64,000 bases of DNA from positions 82,218 through 146,217 of the forward strand of contig DLGC01000002.1 in the NCBI GenBank assembly GCA_002482525.1, written 5' to 3'. The number at the start of each line of letters is the position of its first letter. Position 1 is the first letter of the stretch. This document shows, piece after piece, positions 25,395 through 33,440 of this stretch. This DNA is from Propionibacteriaceae bacterium UBA7704 (GTDB lineage: Bacteria; Actinomycetota; Actinomycetes; Propionibacteriales; Propionibacteriaceae). A program made the translations under genes and the position numbers. The notes under the pieces were generated by a model that did no database searches, was not told where the DNA came from, and saw only the letters and a program-made list of their open reading frames with translations.

Positions 25395-26624
25395 TCAGCC
25401 CGCACTGCCCGGCTGCTGCGGCTCCGGTGGAGCCATCGGCGGCTGGGCAGGTGGCTGATACGGCGACGCGAGCTCGGGCGCATCAGGCTGAGCGCCGGTA
25501 GTCAGCGAGTTGGTACCGCGCTCTCCGGGGGTGGCCAACCGCGCGGACTTGCGTCCCTCGAGAGCTTCGGCCTCAGCAATTGCCTGTTGCACCGAGGCGG
25601 CTGAGTTCGCCTCGTCCGCCTTCTTCTGCGCCTCGATCTCGGCGAATACATCCACCGGCTCGGGGGCGGTGAAGTCGCCGGTTGCGGCTTGGTCTTCCGC
25701 TAGGCCGGCTTTGGAGAGTCCGGCACCGGCCATGCTGCCAAGCCCCTTCAGAGCATCGTTGAGCTCGGATGGGATGATCCACATCTTGTTCGACTCGCCG
25801 CGCGCCAGATTCGGCAACATACGCAGGTACTGGTAGGCCAACAGTGATTGTGTGGGCTTGCCGGCATGAATGGCGGTGAAGGTGGTCGTGATGGCCTGGG
25901 CTTCACCCTCGGCACGCAACATTGCGGCCTGTCGATCGGCTTGAGCTCGCAGCACGGCTGACTCACGCTCGCCTTGGGCGCGCAGAATCGCGGACTCCCG
26001 ATCACCGGAAGCCGACAAGATCTGCGACTGGCGCTGGCCTTCGGCCAGCAGAATCGCCGCACGCTTGTCGCGCTCCGCGCGAGCGCCCTTCTCCATGGCG
26101 TCGCGGATTGTGGCCGGCGGCTCGATCGAACGCAGCTCGACCCGGTTGACCTTGATGCCCCACTTTCCGGTGGCCTCGTCCAAGACCGCGCGCAACTTCT
26201 GGTTGATCTCCTCGCGGCTTGTCAGCGTCTGCTCAAGATCCAAGCCACCGATGATGTTGCGCAAGGTGGTCATGGTGAGCTGCTCAATGGCTTGAATGTA
26301 GTTCTGAGCCTCATAGGCAGCCCGTACCGGGTCGACGACCTGGTAGTAGATCACCGAGTCGATACTCACCATCAGGTTGTCCTCGGTGATCACGCCCTGC
26401 GGCGGGAAAGGCACCACGGCCTCCCGCATGTCGATGGTGTAGCGAACCGTGTCCAGGATGGGGACCAGCAGATGCGGGCCCGGATCCAGGGTGCGTCGGA
26501 ACTTGCCCAGCCGCTCGACCACGCCGACCTGCTGTTGACGAACCACCCGCACCGATCGCATCAGGACTGTCGCTACAGCAGCGATAACGACCAGCCAGGC
26601 GATGATTGCGATGATCTCGTTCAT
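25395..26624 (-). CDS. SPFH/band-7 domain protein (stomatin-like)
   Basis: 409 residues. N-terminal membrane helix (IIAIIAWLVVIAAVATVLM), then the SPFH core (VVRQQQVGVVERLGKFRRTLDPGPHLLVPILDTV, TLRNIIGGLDLEQTLTSREEIN), a coiled-coil of Ala/Glu/Arg repeats (SAILRAQGERESAVLRAQADRQ) and a Pro-rich tail. These proteins form membrane microdomain scaffolds and often bind proteases. The start is the ATG at 26624, right after GGAGAG; the longer open frame is not homologous. It is 22 nt after NfeD, the standard SPFH-NfeD pairing also seen as Rv1488-Rv1487. Confidence 0.93.
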   Translation of the reverse strand: MNEIIAIIAWLVVIAAVATVLMRSVRVVRQQQVGVVERLGKFRRTLDPGPHLLVPILDTVRYTIDMREAVVPFPPQGVITEDNLMVSIDSVIYYQVVDPVRAAYEAQNYIQAIEQLTMTTLRNIIGGLDLEQTLTSREEINQKLRAVLDEATGKWGIKVNRVELRSIEPPATIRDAMEKGARAERDKRAAILLAEGQRQSQILSASGDRESAILRAQGERESAVLRAQADRQAAMLRAEGEAQAITTTFTAIHAGKPTQSLLAYQYLRMLPNLARGESNKMWIIPSELNDALKGLGSMAGAGLSKAGLAEDQAATGDFTAPEPVDVFAEIEAQKKADEANSAASVQQAIAEAEALEGRKSARLATPGERGTNSLTTGAQPDAPELASPYQPPAQPPMAPPEPQQPGSAG

Positions 26625-26646
26625 GACTCTCCTCGGTGTCAGTAAC

Positions 26647-27102
26647 TCAGGGAAGTGCTTGGTGCCGCGGGTAGACGACCGCCACCGCACCATCGATCTG
26701 GTACACCTCGATCTCGGTTCCCGCCGGGATCGTGCCTTCCACGGCGCGCGCCGTCCACGATTCGCCGCTGACTTTCGCCTCACCGGTTTCGGTGGTGATC
26801 TCGGTGATAGCGACGCCCGCCGAGCCGACCATCTTCTCCAGACTGGAGCGATAGCCCGGTGCCGACCGGATCTTCGCCAACAGCGTCGGGCGCAGCAGCA
26901 ACAACATCGCGACCGCAACGATCAAGGCCACCAGGATCTGCAACCAGATCAGGCCCGGGAAGATCAAGGCGACCCCGACGCCGGCCAGCGCCCCCGAAGC
27001 CAACATCAACAACGTGAAGTCCAGCGTCGACGTCTCGGCGATCGCGAGTCCCACCGCGATGATGAGCCATACGACCCAGGCGTTTTCAGCGAGCCACTGC
27101 AT
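26647..27102 (-). CDS. NfeD-like membrane protein
   Basis: 151 residues with three or four hydrophobic segments (WLIIAVGLAIAETSTLDFTLLML, WLQILVALIVAVAMLLLLR) and a C-terminal OB-fold beta domain (LVGSAGVAITEITTETGEAKVSGESWTARAVEGTIPAG). This is the short NfeD1b type that works with SPFH proteins. Start at MQWLAEN behind GGGGAA; an upstream TAGGGT at 27137-27142 may be its -10. First gene of the NfeD-SPFH operon. Confidence 0.9.
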   Translation of the reverse strand: MQWLAENAWVVWLIIAVGLAIAETSTLDFTLLMLASGALAGVGVALIFPGLIWLQILVALIVAVAMLLLLRPTLLAKIRSAPGYRSSLEKMVGSAGVAITEITTETGEAKVSGESWTARAVEGTIPAGTEIEVYQIDGAVAVVYPRHQALP

Positions 27103-27184
27103 GTCATTCCCCGCTCCCGTTGCGGACGCCTTCAACCCTACAGGGATACGGCCGCCGAACGGATTGCGGAAACGGCGTTTTCGC

Positions 27185-27982
27185 TCAGGAGAATCGCGGA
27201 CGGTAGGTGGTGCGTGCCGACCAGCGGCCGTCGGTGGTCGAGATCTGCAACGGCAGGTCGAAGGTGTAGCTGACCAGTTCCGAGGTCAGGATTCGCGACA
27301 GCGGGCCGGCTGCGACGACTCGCCCCTGTTTCAGCAGCAGCGCATGAGTGATTCCCAACGGAATCTCCTCCAGATGATGGGTCACCAGCACCGTGGTCGG
27401 CGCCTTCGGATCCAGACAGATCTCGCCCAAGGTCGCCACCAGTGCCTCGCGCCCGGACAGATCCAGGCCGGCGGCCGGCTCATCGAGAAGCAGCAGTTCC
27501 GGGTCGGTCATGAGGGCTCGGGCGATCTGAACCCGCTTGCGTTCGCCCTCACTCAGCGTTCCGAAGGTGCGATCGGCCAGGTTCTCCACCCGCAATTGCC
27601 ACATCAGTTGACGAGCCCGCTGACGATCGACCTCGGCATACTGCTCGTGCCAGCGTCCGGTGACGCCGTAGGCGGCCGACATGACGACATCCGCCACCGA
27701 CTCGCCTTTGGGGATCTGGTCGGCCAGGGCCGCGGAACTCACCCCGATACGCGGGCGCAACTCGAACACGTCCACAGCCCCCAGTCGGGAGCCGAGCAGA
27801 TGCGCAACACCCCGGGAGGGGTGGGACTGCGCCGCCAGGATCTGCAGCAGCGTGGTCTTGCCGGCGCCATTGGCACCGAGAATGACCCACCGCTCACTCT
27901 CGGCGATCGTCAGGTTGACCGAACTGAGCAGAGTGGTGCCCGACCGGATGATCGAGACATCCTCCAACTGCACGACTGTCAT
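27185..27982 (-). CDS. ABC transporter ATP-binding protein
   Basis: 265 residues, one complete ABC domain: Walker A GANGAGKTT (about 36-44), signature TLSEGERKRVQIARAL, Walker B LLLLDEPAAGLD, H-loop VLVTHHLEEIP. No permease gene is beside it, so the partner membrane protein or substrate cannot be named. The ~30-residue C-terminal extension after the H-loop region is unremarkable. Starts at ATG with TAGGTT ending 6 nt upstream, indicating leaderless transcription separate from fabG-fabI. Confidence 0.9.
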   Translation of the reverse strand: MTVVQLEDVSIIRSGTTLLSSVNLTIAESERWVILGANGAGKTTLLQILAAQSHPSRGVAHLLGSRLGAVDVFELRPRIGVSSAALADQIPKGESVADVVMSAAYGVTGRWHEQYAEVDRQRARQLMWQLRVENLADRTFGTLSEGERKRVQIARALMTDPELLLLDEPAAGLDLSGREALVATLGEICLDPKAPTTVLVTHHLEEIPLGITHALLLKQGRVVAAGPLSRILTSELVSYTFDLPLQISTTDGRWSARTTYRPRFS

Positions 27983-27988
27983 GGAGCC

Positions 27989-27994
27989 AACCTA
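27989..27994 (-). promoter_or_regulatory. -10 element for leaderless ABC ATPase gene
   Basis: TAGGTT with 6 nt to the ATG start codon at 27982; no Shine-Dalgarno sequence lies between. Confidence 0.55.
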
Positions 27995-28031
27995 TCCAAT
28001 AAGCGGCCCGACAACGGGAATTGCCACCCGG

Positions 28032-28802
28032 TCAGGCGCCAGTGGAGTGCAGTCCCCCGTCGACATGGATCATCTCGCCGGTGGTGGCGCTGAACCAATC
28101 GCTCAACAGGGCGACCACGGCGCGTGCGGTGGGCTCCGAATCGGTCGGGTCCCAACCCAGCGGGGCCCGATCCGCCCAGATCGAGTTGAAGGTCTCGGCG
28201 CCGGGAATCGCCTTCTTGGCGATGGTGTCCAGCGGGCCCGCGGAAACGAGGTTGCACCGCACGCCATCGGGTCCCAGATAGCGCGCCAGGTAGCGCGACG
28301 TCGACTCCAGCGCCGCCTTCGAGACACCCATCCAGTCGTAGGCCGGCCACGCGACCCGTCCATCGAAGGTGAGGCCCACCACCGAGGAGTTCGGTGCCAA
28401 CAGCGGCTTCACCGCCATCACCAGGCTCACCAGCGAATAGGCCGACACCTGCACCGAAGTACTGACATCGGAGAACGGGGTGGACAGGAATTTGCCGCCC
28501 AGGGCGGTCTCGGGATTGGCAAAAGCGATGGAGTGCACCACACCGTCGAGGTGGTCGAAGTGCTCCCCCAACCGGTCGGACAATGTCGCCAAATGTTCAG
28601 GGTCGGTGACATCAAGTTCCAGCAGCGGCGGTTCTGGATCGAGACGCTTGAGCACCCGTGAGGTCAGACTCATCGCACGGCCGAAGTTGGACACCACCAC
28701 GGTGGCGCCTTCGGCCTGCGCGATCTCGGCGACCCGATAGCCGATCGAGGTGTTCATGGTCACGCCAGCGACCAGGATGTTCTTGCCGTTCAGAATTCCC
28801 AT
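28032..28802 (-). CDS. fabI: NADH-dependent enoyl-ACP reductase, InhA type
   Basis: Last reduction in fatty-acid elongation. 256 residues. Cofactor site GVTMNTSIGYRVAEIAQAEGATVV; HSIAF (90-94) corresponds to the InhA NADH/isoniazid region; catalytic Tyr155 and Lys162 in YDWMGVSK; cofactor/substrate motif TFDGRVAWPAYDWM. The wording of these motifs is closer to mycobacterial InhA than to E. coli FabI. Follows fabG by 14 nt, the same order as mabA-inhA. Confidence 0.95.
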   Translation of the reverse strand: MGILNGKNILVAGVTMNTSIGYRVAEIAQAEGATVVVSNFGRAMSLTSRVLKRLDPEPPLLELDVTDPEHLATLSDRLGEHFDHLDGVVHSIAFANPETALGGKFLSTPFSDVSTSVQVSAYSLVSLVMAVKPLLAPNSSVVGLTFDGRVAWPAYDWMGVSKAALESTSRYLARYLGPDGVRCNLVSAGPLDTIAKKAIPGAETFNSIWADRAPLGWDPTDSEPTARAVVALLSDWFSATTGEMIHVDGGLHSTGA

Positions 28803-28816
28803 GTTCTTCTTTCTGC

Positions 28817-29539
28817 TTAAAAGCCCATGCCCAGGCCGCCGTCAACCGGCAGCACGATCCCGGAGACATAGCCGGCCTCGTCGGAGGCCAGGTATCGCAC
28901 TGCGGCCGCGACCTCCTCGACACTGCCGAAGCGCCCGGCCGGAACCTGGCTACGGTAGCGCTCGGACACCTCGTCGCCCAAGACTGCGGTCATGTCGGTC
29001 TCGATGAATCCCGGTGCCACGACGTTGGCGGTTATGCCACGACTACCCAGTTCCCGGGTCAAGGAGCGTGCCATGCCCACCAGGCCAGCCTTGGACGCCG
29101 AATAGTTGACCTGGCCGGCCGAGCCGTACAACCCGACAACCGACCCCATGAAGATGATGCGGCCGAATCGCGCCCGGATCATGGTCTTCGAGGCACGTTT
29201 GGCGCACCGGAAAGCCCCGGCGAGATTGACCTCGATGACCTGCGCGAAATCGTCCTCGGTCATCCGCAGCATCAAGGTGTCCTTGGTAATGCCGGCGTTG
29301 GCGACCAGGACTTCCACCGGTCCGTGGGCGGCCTCGGCCTGCGCGAACGCTGCGTCCACCGCTGCGGCATCGGTGATGTCGGCTGCGAGCCCGAGCACTC
29401 CTTCGGGGGCCGCACCGGTGGTTGACAGTCCTGCGACCCGATGGCCGGCGGCTGCGAAGTCGGTGGCAATGGCTGCGCCGATGCCGCGGCTGGCACCGGT
29501 CACTAGCACGCTGCGAGGCGTCGTCGTCGAATCAGTCAC
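28817..29539 (-). CDS. fabG: 3-oxoacyl-ACP reductase FabG
   Basis: NADPH-dependent ketoreductase of type II fatty-acid synthesis. 240 residues, SDR fold: TGASRGIG (14-21), NAGIT (81-85), catalytic Ser133, Tyr146 and Lys150 (MGSVVGLYG and YSASKAG). Equivalent to MabA in the mabA-inhA operon. GTG start with TAGCCT ending 6 nt upstream and no ribosome site, so the fabG-fabI message is predicted to be leaderless. Confidence 0.95.
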   Translation of the reverse strand: MTDSTTTPRSVLVTGASRGIGAAIATDFAAAGHRVAGLSTTGAAPEGVLGLAADITDAAAVDAAFAQAEAAHGPVEVLVANAGITKDTLMLRMTEDDFAQVIEVNLAGAFRCAKRASKTMIRARFGRIIFMGSVVGLYGSAGQVNYSASKAGLVGMARSLTRELGSRGITANVVAPGFIETDMTAVLGDEVSERYRSQVPAGRFGSVEEVAAAVRYLASDEAGYVSGIVLPVDGGLGMGF

Positions 29540-29545
29540 GCCGGA

Positions 29546-29551
29546 AGGCTA
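29546..29551 (-). promoter_or_regulatory. -10 element for leaderless fabG-fabI operon
   Basis: TAGCCT followed by 6 nt and the GTG start codon of fabG at 29539. Confidence 0.55.
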
Positions 29552-29659
29552 GCTGAAACCGGCTCAGCGAGCGGACTTTGGCGCGATGCGGAAGCAAAGT
29601 GGCCGTCGTAAGGTTCAATTGCGGTGGGTGCAGATGGTCCAGCGTCTGGGAAGGTGATC

Positions 29660-30415
29660 ATGGTCAGAATCCAGGCAGTCCTGCTGAGCGCGCTGTTGCT
29701 GCTCACGGCGTGCACCGGCACCGCCTCCGGCACGCCGCAGTTGAACGGAACGTCGTGGATCGTGAGTAGCATCGCCGGCACAGCCACCGTGACCGACCAG
29801 CAGCCGACGCTCGTTTTCGCAGACGGTCGGGTTTCCGGCTCCACCGGGTGCAACACCGTGTCCGGGGCCTACACCCAGAATGGCGACGGAGTGACCTTCT
29901 CCCCCATGGCGGTGACCCAGATGGCATGCCCGGAACCGGTGATGTCTCAGGAGACCGCCTTCCTTGCCGCATTGAACAAGGTCACTCGTGCCAACGGCGA
30001 CACCACCACGGTGCGGCTTCTGGGTGCCTCAGGAGACCCGCTGCTCACGCTCACGACCCCACCGGTGCCGTCACCGACCCCGTTGGCGGCGACCACCTGG
30101 AGTCTGGAATCCATCATCGAGGGCACCACGGCCAGTTCACTGGTCGCCGGCACCTCGGTCACCCTCACCGTCAACAGCGACGCCGGGTCGTATTCCGGCA
30201 AGGCATGCAACAACTTCGGCGGTGATGTGACCGTCGCCGGCGACAGCATCACTTTCGGCGTTGCGCACAGCACGAACGTGGCCTGCCCGGCCGACGAACT
30301 CGCCCAGGAGAATGGCGTCCTGTCGATCCTGCCGCACATCACGACGTGGGTGGTGGCGGGCAACACCCTTACCCTGACCGCTCCGGGCAACACCTTGAGG
30401 TTCGTGGCCTCGTGA
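29660..30415 (+). CDS. Lipoprotein with two META domains
   Basis: 251 residues, N-terminal lipobox LLTAC (Cys18). Two META (HslJ-like) domains follow: GTSWIVSSIAGTATVTDQQPTLVFADGRVSGSTGCN, then the second beginning TTWSLESIIEGTTASS with GKACNNFGG. The CN in GCN/ACN and the pattern of strands are typical. META domains occur in secreted stress-related lipoproteins with unclear function. The ATG is preceded by GGGAAGG. The stop overlaps the RlmA-like gene (GTGA), so the two are cotranslated. Confidence 0.85.
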   Translation: MVRIQAVLLSALLLLTACTGTASGTPQLNGTSWIVSSIAGTATVTDQQPTLVFADGRVSGSTGCNTVSGAYTQNGDGVTFSPMAVTQMACPEPVMSQETAFLAALNKVTRANGDTTTVRLLGASGDPLLTLTTPPVPSPTPLAATTWSLESIIEGTTASSLVAGTSVTLTVNSDAGSYSGKACNNFGGDVTVAGDSITFGVAHSTNVACPADELAQENGVLSILPHITTWVVAGNTLTLTAPGNTLRFVAS

Positions 30416-31218
30416 ATCTGGATCGAGCACTCCACCTCCTCGCCTGTCCGATCTGCCGAGGCGATCTTTCCCGCTTCGACGGCGAACTGCGCTGCCCGAG
30501 CGGACACACCTTCGACATTGCGCGCCAGGGCTACGTCAACCTGGCGGGAAGTGCCGAGCCGAACAATGCCGATACCGCCGCCATGCTCGACGCTCGCGCC
30601 CGCGTCCATGCAGCCGGCATCTTCGATCAGGTGACCGAGATGGTCTGCACCATGGCCCATGGCAGCGGCACCATCATGGAGGTCGGTGCCGGCACCGGTG
30701 CCTATCTGAAAGCGGCACTGGGCGATGATCCGGCGACGGTCGGGATAGCCCTGGACGTGTCGAAGAACGCCGCCCGGCGCTGCACCAAAGCAGACCAGCG
30801 CATCGCCGCGATCGTCACCGATGTCTGGAAGCCGCTGCCGATCGCCGAACGCAGCCTCGATACCGTGCTGGCCGTCTTCGCGCCACGCAATCTGCCTGAG
30901 TTCGCCCGGGTACTCCGCTTCGATGGTCGATTCATCGCAGTAACACCACGACCGCCGCACTTGGCTGGATTGCGGGACGCCTACGGCCTGCTGGACATCC
31001 CCTCGGCGAAATCCGAGCAGCTCATTGCGGCCGCCGGCGAGTTCTTCGATCTGATCGACACCCGGATCGTGAAATACCGGGTGTCGGTCGACGAAGGATT
31101 GGCGGCCGATCTGGTCGCCATGGGGCCGAACGCCTTCCATGAACCACCGACCCAAATCGCAGCCTCGGCGGTGAACATCGACGTCACTGTCCAATCCTTC
31201 CGTCCGATCCACGCCTGA
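30412..31218 (+). CDS. RlmA-like 23S rRNA guanine N1-methyltransferase
   Basis: 268 residues. N-terminal zinc knuckle CPIC...CPSGH at about residues 12-32 with the typical FDIARQGYVNLA after it, then a SAM-dependent Rossmann domain (EVGAGTGAYL, LDVSKNAARR, VLAVFAPRNLPEFARVL). This matches the RlmA(I)/(II) family that methylates G745 or G748 of 23S rRNA; RlmA(II) in some actinobacteria gives tylosin resistance. Whether I or II cannot be decided here. GTG start inside a GTGA overlap with the META gene. Confidence 0.85.
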   Translation: MNLDRALHLLACPICRGDLSRFDGELRCPSGHTFDIARQGYVNLAGSAEPNNADTAAMLDARARVHAAGIFDQVTEMVCTMAHGSGTIMEVGAGTGAYLKAALGDDPATVGIALDVSKNAARRCTKADQRIAAIVTDVWKPLPIAERSLDTVLAVFAPRNLPEFARVLRFDGRFIAVTPRPPHLAGLRDAYGLLDIPSAKSEQLIAAAGEFFDLIDTRIVKYRVSVDEGLAADLVAMGPNAFHEPPTQIAASAVNIDVTVQSFRPIHA

Positions 31219-31243
31219 TCAGGGACAATGCGAAGATGAGCCC

Positions 31244-32470
31244 ATGGTGACCTGGCCGGACACAGCCACCGCGAGCCTTCTGGCGATGCTGACCGAGCAG
31301 CTTGATCTCGTGGTGCCCCACGCGTTGGCGCTGCGCCGAGAACTGCATCGCCATCCTGACCTCAGTGGCGCCGAACGCCCCACCGCGGACAGACTGCGCC
31401 ACGCACTGCCCACTTTCAAGGCGACCCGGGTGGCCGACACCGGCTTCCTGGTGCGGGTCGGGCCCCCGGGACCGGCTGTGCTGATTCGCGCCGAACTGGA
31501 CGCACTGCCGCTGGTCGAGGCGACCGGGGTGGATTGGGCGGCCACCGGCGGCGCCATGCACGCCTGCGGTCATGATGTGCACCTGGCAGCGCTGTGGGCG
31601 CTGTTACAGGCCGCACGCAAGGTCGAGTTGCCCGTGGGGTTGATCGGGCTGTTCCAGCCCCGCGAGGAGGTACAGCCCTCCGGCGCCCAGTCAGTGGTGG
31701 CCTCGGGAGTACTGAAGGACGACGAGGTCGCGGCTGTGGTTGGCGCCCACGTGCAACCGCGGGTGGTCAGTGGCGTCGTGAGCACCGGCATGGGGGCGGT
31801 CAACGCCGCCGCCGACGAGTTCGAGATCACCATCCATGGCCAGCCCGGGCACGGCGCCTATCCCCACATCACGATCGATCCGGTCCCGATCCTGGCCGCC
31901 ATCATCAATGGCATGCAGGAGTTGGTGAGCCGCACCATCGATCCGGTGCACCCGTCGGTGATCACCATCGGACGCATCGAGGCCGGCACTGCCGCCAACA
32001 TCATTCCTGCCAGCGGACAGCTCTCGGGGGTGATTCGCACCATGTACGAGCAGGACCGGCTGCAACTGCACACGGCGATTCGCAGCCTGGTCAATCACAC
32101 CGCTGCCGCCCGTGGTGCCACCGCCGACATCGAGATCACCACCGGCCATCCACTGCTGGTCAACGACCGTCGACTGGTTCAGTTCACGGACCCGCTGCTG
32201 GACCATCTCGGCATCCCGGTGGCCCACGAACCGTTCCGCTCCTGCGGTGCCGACGACTTCTCGCACTACTCTCAGATCGCGCCGACCCTGATGATGTTCG
32301 TCGGCGTCCACCAGGACCCGGCAGCTCCGATCAGCCAGGATGCGGCGAACGCCCGCTCCCAGGTGGGCCTGCACCATCCCACCTTCCTGCCCTCTTCGGA
32401 GTCGGTCGGACTGGTCGCGCGATCGCTGATGGCCGGCTTCCTGGCCAGCGCCCAGTTGGCGCGACACTGA
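31244..32470 (+). CDS. M20-family amidohydrolase
   Basis: 408 residues. Zinc-binding residues in HACGHDVH (about 106-113), REEVQPSGAQ, GAHVQPRVVSG and GHGAYPHITIDP, with a dimerisation domain between (GMQELVSRTIDPVHPSVITIGRIEAGTAANIIP). This is the subfamily M20D that includes hippurate hydrolases and N-acyl-amino-acid or aminobenzoyl-glutamate hydrolases; the substrate is not shown. 25 nt after the RlmA-like gene. Confidence 0.9.
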   Translation: MVTWPDTATASLLAMLTEQLDLVVPHALALRRELHRHPDLSGAERPTADRLRHALPTFKATRVADTGFLVRVGPPGPAVLIRAELDALPLVEATGVDWAATGGAMHACGHDVHLAALWALLQAARKVELPVGLIGLFQPREEVQPSGAQSVVASGVLKDDEVAAVVGAHVQPRVVSGVVSTGMGAVNAAADEFEITIHGQPGHGAYPHITIDPVPILAAIINGMQELVSRTIDPVHPSVITIGRIEAGTAANIIPASGQLSGVIRTMYEQDRLQLHTAIRSLVNHTAAARGATADIEITTGHPLLVNDRRLVQFTDPLLDHLGIPVAHEPFRSCGADDFSHYSQIAPTLMMFVGVHQDPAAPISQDAANARSQVGLHHPTFLPSSESVGLVARSLMAGFLASAQLARH

Positions 32471-32510
32471 GGGATCCGGCGCCCGGTTGGCCAACCCGCG
32501 TGCGGGTCAT

Positions 32511-32516
32511 TAGGGT
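32511..32516 (+). promoter_or_regulatory. -10 element for leaderless EI24-type gene
   Basis: TAGGGT with 7 nt to the ATG. Just upstream is the palindrome ACCCGC-GT-GCGGGT at 32494-32507, which could be an operator. Confidence 0.5.
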
Positions 32517-32523
32517 GCCGCCC

Positions 32524-33351
32524 ATGCGCGTCACCGAGTCTGCGTTGGCCACCACACGCGAGTTCTTCGACGGAGTGGCACTGTTCTTCCGCAGCATCGG
32601 TGTGATGGCGCATCGGCCGCGGCTGTATCTGCTGGGGATCATCCCCGGTGTGATCTCGGTACTGATCCTGGCGGCTGCGATCGCCTCGGTGACCCTCGGG
32701 ATGGACGCCGAGGTTCGCGTGCTGACCGGATTCGCCCACGGGTGGGCACCCTGGCTGCGCAGCACTGTCGACATCGCGGCGCGGGTGGCCGTGGTGGGAC
32801 TGAGCGTGCTGATCTCGATCTGGGCCTTCACCAGCTTGGCACTGCTGCTGGGTCAGCCCTTCTTCGAACGCATCAGTTCGGCGCTGGATGACGAGGCGGG
32901 AGTGCCTGACGGCCCGCCGTCGACTCTGTGGAACGACCTGCTCACCGGCCTCAGGGAGGCGCTGCGGGTCGGTGCCCTGGTCGCAGTCGTCGGCCTGGGA
33001 CTGTTCATCGCCGGCTTCATCCCGCTGGTGGGCCAAACCGTGGTCCCGGTGATCGTGGCCCTGTTCGGCGGCTGGACGCTCATGGTGGAGCTCACCGGTA
33101 CGCCGTTCGCCCGCCGCGGTTTGGCCCTGACGCAGCGCCGAATCCGGCTACGACAGCATCGGGCTCACGTGCTCGGGTTGGGCGTGGCGCTCTTCGTGGT
33201 CTTCTTGATCCCGCTGGGCGCCGTGCTGTTCATGCCGGTCGCGGTCGCTGCAGCCACCGTCCTCACGCAACAGATCACCGCGCTCACCGGGCGCGACGAC
33301 ATCGACGTTGCGGCGGACCCCTCGGCGGGTGCCCCACCACAGCAGCACTGA
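32524..33351 (+). CDS. EI24/CysZ-like membrane protein
   Basis: 275 residues with several membrane helices (LLGIIPGVISVLILAAAIAS, RVAVVGLSVLISIWAFTSLALLLGQ). The conserved block LLGQPFFERISSALD matches the EI24/CysZ fold; CysZ is a sulphate channel in E. coli but many EI24 proteins in actinobacteria have unknown roles, so no transport function is claimed. Start at the ATG at 32524. Convergent with the LTD gene. Confidence 0.82.
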   Translation: MRVTESALATTREFFDGVALFFRSIGVMAHRPRLYLLGIIPGVISVLILAAAIASVTLGMDAEVRVLTGFAHGWAPWLRSTVDIAARVAVVGLSVLISIWAFTSLALLLGQPFFERISSALDDEAGVPDGPPSTLWNDLLTGLREALRVGALVAVVGLGLFIAGFIPLVGQTVVPVIVALFGGWTLMVELTGTPFARRGLALTQRRIRLRQHRAHVLGLGVALFVVFLIPLGAVLFMPVAVAAATVLTQQITALTGRDDIDVAADPSAGAPPQQH

Positions 33352-33364
33352 GCCACCGCCGACC

Positions 33365-33395
33365 GCCCGCCCGGCAGTTGCCTGACCGGACGGGC
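33365..33395 (-). terminator. Terminator after the lamin-tail-domain gene
   Basis: GCCCGCCCGG (33365-33374) pairs with CCGGACGGGC (33386-33395) over an 11-nt loop. On the minus strand the single mismatch becomes a G-T pair, so the hairpin is better formed in that direction. It lies between the stops of the convergent EI24 and LTD genes. Confidence 0.65.
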
Positions 33396-33440
33396 AGCCG
33401 ATTCGATGGTGTCGAGGATGAACCCTCTAACCCGAGTCAC

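Noticed and set aside
31594..32523. N-terminal extension of the EI24-type protein
   Set aside because: It reads in another frame through the amidohydrolase; the protein starts at 32524 where the membrane helices begin.
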